This document shows, one piece after another, positions 23,291 through 37,050 of a DNA stretch of 64,000 bases. Each line of letters begins with the position of its first letter. Positions within the stretch are counted from its first letter, which is position 1. The position numbers and the translations under genes are program-made. Origin of the DNA: Lingula anatina. Lineage: Eukaryota > Brachiopoda > Lingulata > Lingulida > Lingulidae. The notes beneath the pieces are model-generated. The model was not told where the DNA came from, did no database searches, and saw only the letters and a program-made list of their open reading frames with translations. The DNA lies in contig NW_019775557.1 of the NCBI RefSeq assembly GCF_001039355.2, positions 47,398-111,397 on the forward strand, written 5' to 3'.

Positions 23291-25506
23291 GAAGCTTTAA
23301 GAAACCCTGTAGACATTAGAATAAACATTTTAGTACTAGTATTATTTTTTTTATCTTAGATATATCAGTTTTAGTTTAGGTAAATGAAGCATTGCACCAA
23401 CAGTATATTCTGATGGAAGAGAGTCTGTTTAGCATTGTCAGTCAGGTTTCAAAAGTTTGCATAGGAACCGAAGTAAAGTTCAAAATTTTCTCAAGCATTG
23501 GCTTATTTTTTATGCTAACGGTTACCCTAAATAAAGGACTATTTTAAGGTTTATTCCTTTAATTGAAGTAGTTCAGGATTTTGGTCCAAAAGAATCCGGT
23601 TTAAAATTCTTCTGAGAAACTGTAATTATTTCGCTACACAAAAATGTGATATATATACTGTTTTATGAAAATCTACTTAACAAGCGTACCTGTTCCTTTG
23701 CTTAAAAACCTACATGCTATGTTAGCAATTACTATAGGATTGAACTTCATTCTCCAAATGGTAACAACCCTCTTTTTTGGTCAATTTTGAGGTTTATTGA
23801 CCGGTTCTATGTGGGAAAGAGAGAAAGTGCGGGATGGGATCGTTCCATGTGAATTGCCCCCCCATTGTCACTGTATGTTTCACACATATGGCCAGGTAAA
23901 TTGCATACCTGTGAAAGATAATGTTAAGGATTTCTGGTTTCAAGAGGATTTTGTTGCAGGTGATTGAGAGAGATTTAAAGTTGAAAAATGGAAGGCTTCA
24001 TTTGTGATTAGCGGTCTAGTGAACTCCATGGACCCTTCAGTGGCAGATGGAAAAAAAGGGAGATGGTATTTGAAATGGTTTTTATGCATTGATGGCTCAA
24101 GGAAACTTCACACGCAGATGGAAAAAGGGATGTAATAGTTTCAGGCTTATGGGGATGATACAGACTTTTACAAAAGAGTTCTGCTTGATGAGAAAAGTGA
24201 GTAACAAAGAGAAAATGCCATTGTAGTCAGGACCCAAGTTTCATGAAGTTTTAGTGGAACCTTAGTGTTCACTTTTAGACTGAAAGTTAGACACATGGAT
24301 TACTTAAAAAAATGTGATAAATTAGTAGACTTAAGTTAAATAAAGAAACCTTCTGTGGGTCTTAAATATCAACCATTTTTACCTGTCTTCACAATTAATT
24401 ATGTCGTCAAATACAGTTAGATTGACTTCTGCTGCCCCATGGTCAGAGTTAAGGCCAAATTTCACTTATTCTTTATTGCATTAGGATCCATTATACTGAG
24501 ATTTTAGTAATTGTCATGGTAGAGATTTGCTCTGACTGCATGTTAAAAAATGGGAGCAGAATGGTATAAAGACTCTAATATGGACTCTAGGTAATGTCCC
24601 CACTTGTGTCATGTATTTTAATCTGTAGAAAAATTAGTGGCATATGCTAATGAAAATGTGTTTTAATCATTGTCAGAATACTTTATATATACAAGTAAGC
24701 GTTATCCATAAAAGCAACTTAAAGGACAAATACAGATGTATGAACTAGTAGTATAAGAGATGTAATAAACTGAAGGCTTCTGTACTAATGTATGATATAC
24801 TGAACAGTTATAGGTCGAAGAAAAAAGAAGTAATCAGAATAAAGAGCATATTTTTTTATTGTGAAAGATAAACTCTTGTAAAAGCTTTGGTTTTTAACAA
24901 ATGAATTCTTGCAGTACCATATATAGTTATAAAAATATTCCTCTTTCCAATTTTGTTGGCTCTTGAATAGAACTGACTGTGAATTTCTTAAAGAAAAAAA
25001 AAGAAAGAAAAAGAAAATCGGACCTGTGTTGAACCCCTTTGCCATCTGCACAGTTCTTTGCAGGCACTTGTTGTTAGAAAAAATATATCTTTAGCTTGGA
25101 GGTGGAGGTGTGTCTCACGAAAGTTTATCCTTTATTTTCATTTTGTCAATAATGCCCTCTTTTATGCTCCTTTAATAATAGATGTAAGTGCACTATGTAA
25201 GTACTAAACTTATATTTTATGGTGCTTCACTCCTTTCTGATATTTTGGTATGGCAGGTTAAAACTAATGCTAAATGGTATTTGGTATGCTATGAAGTACT
25301 GTACATCTGCCAAAAATGGGTGTGATTAAGAAGGATAAAAAGCAATAAACTTTGAGAATGATCAGCAAACTTTAAATTCAGAACATAGATATACCAAAAA
25401 AGCTAGAAAAAACTGCAAACGTTTACCCAAATGTTTAGTGAAAAAATAGGGGGTGGCATGAGAATTATATTAATGAAATGTTTGCAAATATCCTGTTCAG
25501 GACTTC

Positions 25507-25507
<1 letters not shown>

Positions 25508-25533
<26 letters not shown>
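25508..25533. repeat. (GA)n microsatellite
   Basis: About 13 GA units at the start of a 180-bp purine-rich stretch, followed by pyrimidine-rich (CT)n at 25683-25713. Confidence 0.9.
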
Positions 25534-25538
<5 letters not shown>

Positions 25539-25681
25539 GTAGAGCAGGCCTAAGGAAGAATAAAAGGAGAGAGAGAGGAGGAGAAGAAGGGGAAAGAAAA
25601 GAGATAGGCAGAAAAGAGAGAAAAGAATCAACTGTCAATTAAAAGATATAAAAAAAGAAAAAAATACATTCAGTTCATTTC

Positions 25682-25682
<1 letters not shown>

Positions 25683-25713
<31 letters not shown>
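25683..25713. repeat. (CT)n microsatellite
   Basis: About 15 CT units. With the GA-rich tract about 150 bp upstream it forms an imperfect purine/pyrimidine inverted pair. Confidence 0.9.
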
Positions 25714-26039
25714 CATTGATGCCTATATCTGCTTTCTCTTTTTCTCTCTTCTTTCTCTGTCCTTTTATATATAAATGTAAATTCCCTTATTATTAAGCTC
25801 CACCCCTCCCTGTGTTTTAGATTACCCACCCTACCCCACCTGCCCACCATACATTTACATATACATAAATATACATATTATTTCATTTTCAGTCAGTGGT
25901 GAGGTCAAATATGTTCAGTGTTATTATGTTAGGGCGTGTTAACAGGTCATGGCAGTGAGGCGTAAGGTGGGATGATGTCATATTAGCTTCAGGGCAATCA
26001 GCCTGCTTAATCAACCTTGTAGAAAATCAAACCTTAGCT

Positions 26040-26470
26040 TATTGTGAGGTGTGAAAAGCGACATTTGAAAGAGCTCTTTTGGATTATTGCATTGTCCCTT
26101 CCAGGATCGATATAAACACATGCCCTTGCGAGGAAGAAACGCGGGGAGGAAAGATGAAAAAAGTTGTCTGTCTTGGTTATGCTGAAACATGAGAACAGAT
26201 TGTTGATTGTAATCAAATATGGTGTTGTGTATCAGAATTTATAAAACCTGCATTAATATCTATGTGAGAGAAACACCCTTTGTGGCTCACTTGTGCCGCA
26301 GTCAGTTTGAGGGAATTATATCCCCTTAGCCTCTGCTGCTCTGCGGCCACCTTTCTGCAAGGAGAACACAATGGCGATGAAGCCATGCATGATGTTTTTT
26401 CCACTTCACCAGTCAGGTGTGAAAGGGTCAAACAGTGTGCGTGACAGTTGAATAGGAGGGAAGACATGTG
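26040..26470. promoter_or_regulatory. Motif-rich noncoding island with two T-box-like sites
   Basis: AGGTGTGAAAAG at 26047 and AGGTGTGAAAGG at 26415 sit in sequence less AT-rich than its surroundings. The minus-strand open frames have no recognisable content. The regulatory role is inference. Confidence 0.2.
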
Positions 26471-26689
26471 CCTAATTGTTGAAAAATGAATGCCTCACGA
26501 AGGAGGGAACTTTTGTTTAGGACTGATTGTATGAAGCACGTACTGGATCCTTCTCCCTTACCCCTCAGGGTATGAGTCTATAAGAAACCACAAACCGAGA
26601 AGTTTTGCACCAAAATTTGTGTTTTTGTATTATTTCCCCTATGTGCTTCTCAGTTAACCGTGTCTATCTTGGAGTTCAGACTTGAAGGC

Positions 26690-26990
26690 TTGAGACAATA
26701 ATGTACGAATTGAATATAGTAACTCGATATCACGGTTCAGGCTCAGTCACGCCTGGCGTGGTGTGATCAATAGTCTGTGGCACGTTCCTCTTGCCTTACG
26801 AACCTGTCTCGCAATAATACAGTCAACCACCACAAATACAACATGATAATGCATGCGCCGTAGGTTGATCATGGAAGGCCATGCGAGTCGTGCTTTACGT
26901 GCATGTTCAGGTGGCCATTGGCAGAAAACCCACTGTCAGGTAAACATATTCTGGGCCTCCTCACCTGATGATCTCAAACAAAATATGAAA
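26690..26990. promoter_or_regulatory. CpG-containing noncoding island
   Basis: Runx-like AACCACCACAA, POU-like ATAATGCATGC, CAGGTGGCC, CCATTGGCAG and CACCTGATG lie within 300 bp. No coding frame recognised. Confidence 0.2.
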
Positions 26991-27860
26991 TGAGACTCAT
27001 TGATCAACCACATTGACTGGCCATATCGTAATCAGGTAGTGAAAAAAAATGAAAAAATATTCAGATCCCGGGGCCCCTTGTTTGTTCCTTGCTTAAAAAA
27101 TTCGGACTATAAGATTGTTGAAAAAATAATAAAACATTTAAATCATTCATATTCCTTGGCCGCAGTGTGGGTATTCTTCCTCTGTTTGGGGGTAGTCAAT
27201 GCCAAATGGAGCATAACCATTGTAGCACTCTGGAATAGCTGGCGCATGATTCATTTATCTATTATACGACAAACACCAAACGACTCGCACGTATCGTACA
27301 TTTAGAAGGATTGTTGAAGCCTTAGTAGCCGTGCAAAGGTAAAAAAATATACATTTATTTATGGACAGATAGTATGAGCTGATGCTGATTAGTGTAAGTG
27401 CGGTGATTAAAAAAAATTCGCCAAGGTTTCATGCGTGCATGTTATGTAGAGAGGTTATTAGAGAGATTCAGCATGCCTAGTAACAAGACTTTTAAAGGTG
27501 TCGACAGCAGCTTGTAAATGTAAATCGTGAACAAGATGTGGTTGTTAATGAGGCTTCCATGCTCTTGTTGAGAAAAGCAACGAGGTAAGTGACATGCTAT
27601 TACTGTCACTGGAGTTGGAGAAGAGAGTTGAGGGGCAAAAGAAGCGCTGATATTTACCGATGACTGGACTGATTTTGGCCACAATTATTTCACAGAGGAA
27701 GAGCTGCAGATGAGAATTTACAGTCAGTAGAGGTTTGAATGATACTTGTTCCTTTTTTTATATACTGGTACCCTATTTTTTATTTTTTTTATGGACAAGA
27801 ACTTACTTTAACCATTGGTATTGAGGTTTCCTCTTCCTGAAGAGAGATAGGACTGGTGGT

Positions 27861-27894
27861 GGGGGTGGGGGATGAGCAGGGGGTGGGGGAGGGG
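27861..27894 (+). other. G-quadruplex-prone tract
   Basis: G5-T-G5-ATGAGCA-G5-T-G5-A-G4 fits the canonical pattern on the + strand. Confidence 0.75.
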
Positions 27895-27899
27895 TTAAG

Positions 27900-29860
27900 A
27901 GAGAGTATCATGAGGGGTGAGTGGACAGAAGCATTTTTGACAGTAATTTTCTTTGGATTCAGAATATTTTTTTGTATGCCAGAATTTTAAAATTTAGAAA
28001 AGCAGTGTAAATGATAAAAACATCTTGCCTGGTTGACTGCGGGTATACTGTAGATGGGAAAATAAATATCCCAAATTTTACTTTCTCAAAAAAAAAAAAG
28101 TATAATTTGGCCAAATTTTACTGAATACTACTGAATAATGGCTTATATGCACATTAAGATGACTTTTAATAGATAGATAACTTTGAATCAAATCCATTTA
28201 CAAAGTCAAATTCAAAAGAAGAAAATGCATATTTGACTTATTGAAAAACTCCAAAATTTCAATTTTTTTACCCTTCCTTCCTCTCACCCTTTATTAAAAT
28301 AAAGTTATTTTCAGCAGGCTCTTGCTTTGATCTGAGTCAGCAATTTTTACTGAAGTTATTGACATTTTATTTTAAAATATGGCCTCTGTTAAGTAATGTG
28401 AGCACATGTGTGAGCTAAAATATTGATAAAACTTTGTAACTTAGCCAGGCACTATTTTGTCCTAGATATAGAATATAAGAATATTTTATTGCTAGATATT
28501 TTGCATTTTATAATTTTTTTCTCCCAAAATTACTGATGGAGAAAATGACCAGCTTGCTCTTTTCTTTTGATCACACTTATTTAAAGTTTTCAGTTTTTGC
28601 CAAAATTTCTATTTGTTAGCCTGACCTCAAGATAATTTCAGCTACAGTTCAGACATTTACTATCACTTTACACGCGTATCTTGTTTTTGGATTATAATGA
28701 TACATAGGTAGGCAAAAATGTCAATTTAGTAAATCAGATTTTACCAAGGAATTTGACAATTTATTTGAGGTTCTCTTATTTAAGTAGCATCATGAAGAAA
28801 GCGGGTGACTAAAAGTGTTTTTCTTTAAGATAAAATTGTTAGAAATTCTTTAAAATGAAAATATTTCTGTAAAATGGAAAGCTAAATTCTGGATACACAC
28901 TATGTTGTAAATGAAAAAAAATTGTAGAAGTATTTATTTATTTTTATTTATTTTACATGCATTAACCCGCCTCTAAGACCACTTGCTAAAATATTGAATG
29001 AAGGACTAGTTTTGAATACAGGATATTTCTAAGTTGTTGGTCTAAACAAACTAGTGAAAGTGTTAGCAGTTAGTTATTATTTATTTTTATGATCTGTAAT
29101 TATCAGTTTTGGACTCAATTAACTTTAATAATGTCCACTACCCTTCTTGGGTTGAAAATGTTTAAAATAGAGACAGATTTGTCGGTCAAAAACTGTCTGG
29201 AAATTCATATCACTTGACTTGGGTTCACTTTTCCCGATGATATAATCCAAGTTCATTCACCTGTATTTTCAGCATTATTATGTTTCATGTGTAAGTACCA
29301 CAAGACCTGTAATTTGTGCCTACTTGTCAAGTATTAAGTAGTTTCCATTCGTTTTTGTGATGATACCAGCTTTGTACAGTTTTTTTTTTTTTTTCAGCAA
29401 GGTTTCTTGGTAACAAAATATACAAAGACATCTTGCTATACATACTACATTGTACATCGCATGTTAAAAAATATATAATAGGGAATAAATATATATATAT
29501 ATACATAAAGTATTTGTTCAAGAAAAAAGTGTAAAAAAGAAAATGCGATAGGTTGTACACATTCAGAAGGACAAGGGGTTTGTGCCAGGAAATATATGGT
29601 TTGTTTAGTGCTAATAATGCCTATTTGCTACAAATTTTCCGAAAAAAAATTTAATGCAGTACAATATATTTTTAGGTAATGAGCAAGCAATCGATGAAAC
29701 ATGATTATTTATTTTTATTATTATTTTTTTTAATTTATCCTAAAATAGCTATGCAAAATTGAATGGAAGTTTTAAAAGCAGCACTTTTAAAGCTTTTGGT
29801 TTGATTTTTTCAGAAAGTTAATGTGATTTGATAAAATGTGTTGATGTAGGTAAAGGCTGA
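27900..29860. other. Noncoding, AT-rich
   Basis: No credible exon or element; poly(T)/poly(A) and short TA runs only. The one poly(T)-CAG acceptor-like site near 29395 has no partner donor. Confidence 0.5.
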
Positions 29861-29872
29861 TACAGAGACCTG

Positions 29873-30092
29873 CAAAAGTTAAAAGTTGAAATTCAGATCC
29901 TTTGAAAAAGTAGAAATTTAAATCTTTTGACATGTTGAACTTCAGATCCTTTGAAAGTTGAAATTCAGATCCTTGGAAAAGTTGAAATTCGGATCCTTTG
30001 AAAGTTGAATTTCAGATCCTTGGAAAAATTGAAATTCAGATTCTTTGAAAAGTTAAAATTTAGGCCCTTAGACAATTAAAATACAGATCCAA
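29873..30092. repeat. Degenerate ~22-26-bp minisatellite
   Basis: Variants of GTTGAAATTCAGATCCTTTG recur eight or nine times with substitutions, for example CGGATCC and CAGATTC, and length changes. Confidence 0.75.
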
Positions 30093-31770
30093 TATAGGAT
30101 AATGTGCATTATTCTTTTTCAGTGGGTTTCTCTATTTTAAATCATGGCATCCTATTGGAAGGTTTTATAAAGCATGTGCGGCAGCATATTATTCTTTACC
30201 TGTTTTGTACCGACCACTGTATAAGTTTTCGTGATATCATTAACATCTAATGACCACAGTGTGATTAAGACTGATTGTAACCTCTTTCCTGCGGAAAAGA
30301 TTTTAGGGACTTGAAAACTAGTAATTGGGTTGATCAAGTCTGAGTGTGACGGCTAATCCACTAGTACAGGGCTGGGTGAAAGTTGCTATTTACATCAGGG
30401 CTTTTGAATTTTTTTTCTCTTCTCGAATTCTGGATAAATCTGCTGCACGTAGTTAACTACAGTTGAGTCTAAAACAATAAGCCGTTCCTGGGAAACTAAT
30501 CCATTTAAGGGGACTTCTACGGATGTTTCTTGTGTCAAAGTAGCATAAAGATTTGGGGACTTAACTAACTGTGAATGTTAAGTCAGTTAATGGGAGTGGT
30601 CATTAGCATCTTTTTTCCTGAGTGGTAATTGGACTGCGTAAGTGTTAACTGACAGGTGTGTGTTCTTGAGAAATAAATGCATTTATGTCATTTTTTTTTT
30701 TTTTTTTCATTTTTGAAAGACCTCATACTTGAATATATTCAAAGGTTTTACTTTTTGATTAATATTGAAATAGAAATTGGAGTTGGTTACTATTTCTTTT
30801 TATATCTATATCTAAATTTATCTATCTGTGTGTATGTGTGTGTGTCAAATAGATAATTAAATACCACAAACAAAAAGAATCCTTCATTCATATTTTTTGC
30901 CAATTCTCACAATAAAGACAACTTTTGTTAATAGGGCTTTTCTGCCTTCTCTTTTTAAATGATTTGAATAAAAAAAACTGAAAAAAAAACAGTTAAGAAG
31001 TTGAACTAGATAAAAAATATTTATGTATAAAATGTACATTAAAATTTTTTTTTTTTTCAGAATATGACTAAATTAGGTGTGTGATATACAACAATTTTTT
31101 ACACTGTTGATTTTATGACGCATGGATGCAGGCTTCTTTTATACAATCAAATGTGATTTACAAGCACCAAAGGCCCTGTAACCCCCTCACCTTCTCTTTA
31201 TATATCAATCGATTAACTAACACATCTATAGGCATGTGTTCTCATCTTTGAAGCCAGTCATATCTGCTGGTAAGAGTAAAAAGTTTTTCACTGATGTATG
31301 TCAAACTTCTCGGCAGCTAAAAATAATGCTCTGTGGATTTATGCAACTGACATTTTAGGGAAAAAATTGTTTGTTGGAAAATGTCTCATTAGTTGTCTTT
31401 TTATAGATAAGATTTGTACAAAATACCTTCCTTTTCTCAGCCTTTGTTTATTAAAAAAAAAGTCACCTCCTCCTAAAATGCTCATTAGCTGTGAAAGGAT
31501 GGATATGTATTCTTCTTAATAAAGTAATTTAGATACAAATTTGTTACATGTTTTAGTGTGTGTTTTAGGTTCTAAAGAAAAGCATGACCATTAACTTTTT
31601 GTATGATTTGTGTAGGACGTGGCCTTTGTCATATTTGTAATATTACATTTTCTTTTAGTATCAGCAGAATTTAGTAAAATCTGCCTAAAATGGTTTATAG
31701 CATTTTTGAATGTTTTTTCCCCATAAGTTCTATTGAATGATTTTTTTCATGTCATTAAATTTTTTTTTAA

Positions 31771-32125
31771 ATGCAAGTCTCCAGGATGAAATTTGCACCC
31801 AGTGGCATTTGGAGACCGTATAGATACAAAGCAGTTACCACGTGCTGTTATGACATAGTCAAACACAGCATAGAATTCTTAAGGATAGTTGGAAAGCATT
31901 CAATACAAAGAGTCCCGAGCTATCTGAAAAGTGGCAATACCCCGGAAGCGGCCTGGGATGGCAAAACTTTTTTAACGTCGTTGAAAGCAATTTTCATGCT
32001 TGGTTTCGTTCAAGTCCAATATCGATGCTTGCCGCTTCGTAGCCTCACGCATCAGTTGGTGTGGATAATTGCTCGCATTGACAGAGCTGCGGCGCTATGG
32101 TCGTTCGCTGCTAATGCGTAACCGT
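31771..32125. promoter_or_regulatory. CpG-containing island, unrecognised 116-codon open frame
   Basis: GC and CpG rise above the flanks. A + strand ATG frame (31771-32121) is open for 116 codons but has no recognisable domain. No good donor closes it and no acceptor precedes it. It could be a conserved noncoding element, a promoter or an old insertion. I do not call it a gene. Confidence 0.2.
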
Positions 32126-32339
32126 TTCGGCAGGTGATAGAGAAAACATACTATTGTCATAATAGACAGAAGAACGGGTCGAAGGTTTGAATATATAAAG
32201 ATGTACTTAGGTTTCCCTCTAGAAGTGTAATTTATTCTGTTGTGTACCGAGGCTTTGAGTTTTTAAGGTCCTTGATATGGTGTCATTATAAAACCATTTC
32301 AATACGCAATCAAAAGCTATACATGCTACGCATCAATTT

Positions 32340-32480
32340 TATTGAATGTTCTCAGGACAAACAAGGGCAAAGAATTTGTTTGAATTTCGATCCCGAGGCA
32401 CCCGCAGGCCGACCAGGTGTGCGAGTCAGCTCAGATAGACAGCGGCCCTCTGCTACTCCTGACCTCTGACCAAGCGAACA
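32340..32480. promoter_or_regulatory. Noncoding island with a nuclear-receptor-type repeat
   Basis: TGACCTCTGACCA at 32460-32472 is, on the minus strand, TGGTCAGAGGTCA: two AGGTCA-type half-sites spaced by one base (DR1), the first with one mismatch. DR1 sites are typical of RXR, HNF4 and COUP-TF factors. Function is inference. Confidence 0.25.
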
Positions 32481-34506
32481 AAACGAAAATATATTTAAGA
32501 AAAAGAAATCTATTTCTGCACAGCCTCCCAACACCCCTTCTTTTCATAAGATCACATTTGCACAGAATGAGTGTAGTTTACGGACCAACTTTAGATCTGC
32601 GCAGGTATTGTTTATTTTTGTCACGGCGTAAACACTTCAGTGACTTTTATCTCCGCACACCTGCGTGCCTTTTGTCCCTGTCAGGGTTTTAGGGACTTCA
32701 ACATAAACAATTGCCTGCAAGGCCGACCAGAGAGAGATATTGTAAAAAAAAAAAGAAAGAATTTTAACATTCTAAAATATCTACAGGAAATGTATGTAGA
32801 TAATCTGAGAAGACCAATTCCATCTCTTTATCCCGAATCCGTAAAACAAATAAAGGTTGCAGTTATCAAATTATTTTTCAAAAAAAGCTAGCAGTGTGCA
32901 GGGGTGCAGAGCCTGGATGTAAAATTATAAAGCCCCTTTTGTTAGCTTTACATTCATTGAAGCGTAGCATTGTGAACCGTAAAGGTGAAGGTCATAAAGG
33001 GTGTAGGAAGAATGTATGGCAATGTATAGAAAATCAAAAACAAACACAAAAAGGGAGCTAGCCTTACAGAGCAACAGTCTGTATTGACTCTTTATTCTTG
33101 TTGCTCTGTGCTTGAGCTGCAGTCACGGTCACGCTTTAACAGATTCAGATGCAGGCATCAATAATACAGAAAGCAGGGGCTTTGTTTGTTCAGTCTCGGT
33201 TCATTGATTTTTCAATGAAGGCCTAGATTGCATAAGGTCTGAGTAGGAGTAGATCTGTTTCTGTCTGTGTCTGTGTGTGTGTGTCAGAGAAATGGTTTAT
33301 CGTCCTGTGCGCAGTCATGCGTTAGGAGCGTTCTGTATGGGATATTCTTGGCTCCACACCAGCGCAACGCCAATCAGTCAATACATGTCCTATTCAGGGC
33401 AACAACCGAGGTACACATGCCCTCGCCCTCCATCGATCGCACCCTGAATGAGCCGGGTTTTTCTTTTTTATCTGAACAAGAATGCATGTTCCGACCGTGG
33501 ACTCAGGGGAGCACGGATGTTTTTCACTTTGTGGTGGTGTTGTGACTGGAGAGGCTATTTTATGAGTGATTGCAGTGGTTTGTGATATCAACGCATCTTT
33601 GTGAGCCTTGTCTCCTCTAACACAATCAGTCATTGTGCTGCATTCCTTGGAATAATCTGCCCTTTCATAATCTTGTGGCATATCTCTACAGGTTTTGTTT
33701 TTATCTAGAGATTTAAATTTGGTAAAAGAAAAGAGATAGATGTTTTCATCTTGAATTTTACCTCTTTTTCTTAAAGCATCAGAATATATGCAATGATATA
33801 GTATATAGTGAAAGCTCACCAAGTTAAAATTCAGTTGTTTTGAAAACAATCCTGCAAGTGAGGACCTCACTACTGCCCTCTGGTGTGTAATTGGTTTCCT
33901 GGTTTTCATTTTTATCGAGGCTTTGACAGCAACTATTTTAGACTATCTACAGGCAATTAATTCCTTTCTTTACAATTTAATATTACTTTTTTAAGCCTCT
34001 GATATGGCTGTTTTGTACATGAGAATAGAAGGTTGATATTCTGGCGACACCTGGTGACACCTTTGAATATATAAAGGTATTTCTCCTCTGCTGTGTGATT
34101 TCCACTATTGTTTGTTTTCTTTATTTCAAAATATAATTAGCACATTCAGCAAATCTATTTAACAAAGGGTTCTAAAGGTTCGGGAGCAGGAAATGGTTCA
34201 CATTTTCACCCCTCAGGGCAGGATTTTTTTTTAAATAATTTTTTTTTCTTTTGTATTAAGTAAGTTTAAAATCCTAAAGGGTAGAGATATCTCTTGTTTC
34301 TTTACTTTTCATTTATTAATTTGATTAGTAAGTTAATTATTTTTATTGTGGTAAGCACCTCATATTTCTACGAGTAGATTTCTCCTTTACATAGAAATAA
34401 TGATATTAACAGTGTCATCCCAAAAAGATAGATTAATGAAATAAAGAACAAGAGCAAATAATAAAGTATTAAATTATTAAATTATTAATTTTTTTTTTCT
34501 CTCTAG

Positions 34507-34550
34507 GTTGCCAATCTCATCCAAGATCCCATATCCACTGACCTAGAAAT
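34507..34550 (+). other. Candidate exon, 44 nt
   Basis: Acceptor TTTTTTTTTCTCTCTAG is strong, and donor GAAAT|GTAAGT matches the consensus. Only frame 0 is open (VANLIQDPISTDLE plus two bases). The next candidate exon is open only when entered in phase 0, so the two do not share a coding frame. A leader or lncRNA exon, or an alternative coding exon with other partners. Confidence 0.45.
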
Positions 34551-35374
34551 GTAAGTATTGTTAGAATGTTTTATTACACATAAAAAATATAGAAGACAAC
34601 AATTTTTAAAACAAATTTTTTTACTTTCCCAGGGAAGAAAATTATGACACAGCAGTTTCTCTACATAATTGTTAAGTTTACTATTTAGTTCATCGATTCC
34701 TGGTCTTTAATATTTTTCCTCTCTAGAATTATTTTTGTTTCACCATTTTGAGCTCTTTTTATATTTTTGAAATTAAGAAAATAGCTTAATGTTTGGGGGA
34801 AAAAATCTTCAGAGAAACTTATCAGAAGGGAAAATATTGTGAAGCGATTGATAGACATTTTACTTCGAAAATTTACTTCAACTTTCTTTCCAAAAATAAA
34901 ACGCATTTTAGAATTTTTTTAATATAACATATCTGTAAAACATGATTTTAATTATTTTGTTTTAACAATTTAAAATTAAAATTTCAAAACCAAAAATGAA
35001 AATATCTGATAGTTAAGTTAATTTTTGTAGCTGGAATTTTTTGTTCAAACCACATGTGAAAATTAGAAGTTAATTGTAAGCAGCGTAAGAATTACTTATT
35101 TCTTTGTTAACTTAAAGAAGGTATATTTTATCTGAAGCAATAGAACAGTTCTTCAACATCTTCAACATTGAACCTACTTGATGCTAAATATTAACAGGAA
35201 ATATTTCAATTGCAGATATAAAAATTTCTTCTTTTCTCTATACAAAATAAAAGTTGTTTTAGACATGTAAAGGACATGGTTTTGATACTAGTATAAAAAG
35301 ATGTGGTTGTCCTTTTCTCCCAATTTGTTATTGTCTTAGCAGCTAAAAAATGAAAAAAAATGTACTTGATTACA

Positions 35375-35398
35375 TTCTCTCTCTCTCTCTCTCTCTCA
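35375..35398. repeat. (CT)n microsatellite
   Basis: About 12 CT units. Confidence 0.9.
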
Positions 35399-36639
35399 TA
35401 GATTACATATTTACTTCCCCCTCCCACCACTCTCAATATTGTTCTTTCTCAAGTGATTATCGAGAAAAAGAAAAGTAGAAATTGATTCCTGCTGAAACTT
35501 CAGATTGGCACCAGACTAGGCTGAGCAAGCACTTAATCACTGATACAACTTTTTATACTGTTATCCAAACAAACAAACAAACAAAAAAAGAAATCAAAGC
35601 ACGATTTAAAAAAAAACATGATGAAAGTCTTGAAAACTACAAAACAGGAAATAAAATCAAATTCAGACGGACGTCAAAAACATAAAAGTGATCCAAGGAA
35701 TCTGACGCTACTCGTTCTCATTGTGTCATAAGATATGCTTAGTTAACTGGAGAGTTCCAATAGTTCCCCTCCCCTACGGCACTTCGTACTGACGTGACAC
35801 TTCCATTCAACCTTATAATCAAAACTTGGGGTACTTTTGTTATGGCAGTGTAAAGTTTCTCTGACATGGTATAAAGTTTCCGATATACAGGGGAATTAGG
35901 AATACCTCTTACGTGGTTGAGAATGAAATGCGCTATCATGGTTGAAATTCTCAGATTTTTATGTGTTTGTATCTGATTTTAGTGATATTTTGTCGTATTT
36001 CATTTGCTTGCTAACTTTTTTTTTTACATTTTTTGAAGGTGGGTTGTCTTGATGTATTTTTAAGATCTGTTTCAGACTGGAGAATTTTTTATGTGGTATA
36101 TATTTTCTTTAAAAATTTTAAAATAAGATTGGGTTGAATGTACCAATATTAACAATATTAACTAAATTCAATAAAAATTGTCATCTTTGGAAATTATTTG
36201 AATTTTTGTAGGAATGCAAAGAAAGTTATGTACTTTTATTTTCATGATTATGTAGTGTTTATTATCAGTTATTGGATGTTAAGATTAGGAAAATGTGAGA
36301 AAAAAATTACCAATATAAAGAAGTTCCATAAAAATTACTCAAAAGATGTGAATTAGAGGAGAAAATTGCATAGTTTTAGATATAACAAAAAATATGTATG
36401 TATATGTCTTGTGAAGTTTAAATTATAATATTTTGCTATACCTTAGATTAATTTTGGGGGTTGGGGAAATGAAATGAACACTTTCTTTTTGCCATATTAT
36501 CATCCAGTGAGAAGTAGTTTAACTGAATGAAATTGAGGTGTATATAAAAATTTAATATCCATTCTTTATTGAAGGGCATTAACTAAAAAGATAAACAGAA
36601 CTTTGCAGTCATGGCAGAGACATGCACCACCCCCTCCAC

Positions 36640-37050
36640 CCCACCCTCACACCTTCACCTACCCACCCACCCCCAAAACGAAAAGTCAACAGGTGGCAGC
36701 CGTATTGACCCCTAATTTTGCACCCCGGGCATTCATCTCGTTTATTTGGTTAACTTGCTCCACAAAGGCTTACCCAATGCTGTACAACGTTGCTTGAGCC
36801 AAGATCATTGAACCGGCCATTTTAGGACCGCTGGCTACTCGTGAATGACTGTTTGGTATACCACAAGTGGTCAATCTGTTTGACCATTGGATATTTGATT
36901 GACCGTTACACTTGGCTAAACAGCTAGGCTGATTGCTGTGGCGAGGGATTTTAGACAGGTCTACAGCTGCTGTGTTGCAGATATGGAGTATTTTAGACCA
37001 CTGCTTTGATTCACTACAACGAATGGGTCAAACCTCACTCTTAATGTTAG
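36640..37050. other. C-rich tract then CpG-containing noncoding DNA
   Basis: CCCACCC-type repeats at 36628-36676, then more complex sequence. A small perfect hairpin, TGGTCAA-TCTGT-TTGACCA, lies at about 36868-36886. GCCATTTTAGG near 36817 matches a YY1/Pho-like core. No exon recognised. Confidence 0.35.

Noticed and set aside
31061-31076. 16-nt interval after a poly(T)-CAG acceptor
   Set aside because: The following GTGTGT is a weak donor and the interval is implausibly short.
33394-33909. 171-codon minus-strand open frame
   Set aside because: No recognisable motif, composition like random translation of noncoding DNA, and no supporting signals.
35750-35912. Weak inverted similarity GAG-TTCC...TTCCCCT against AGGGGAATTAGGAA
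   Set aside because: Matches are interrupted and have no target-site duplication; likely chance.
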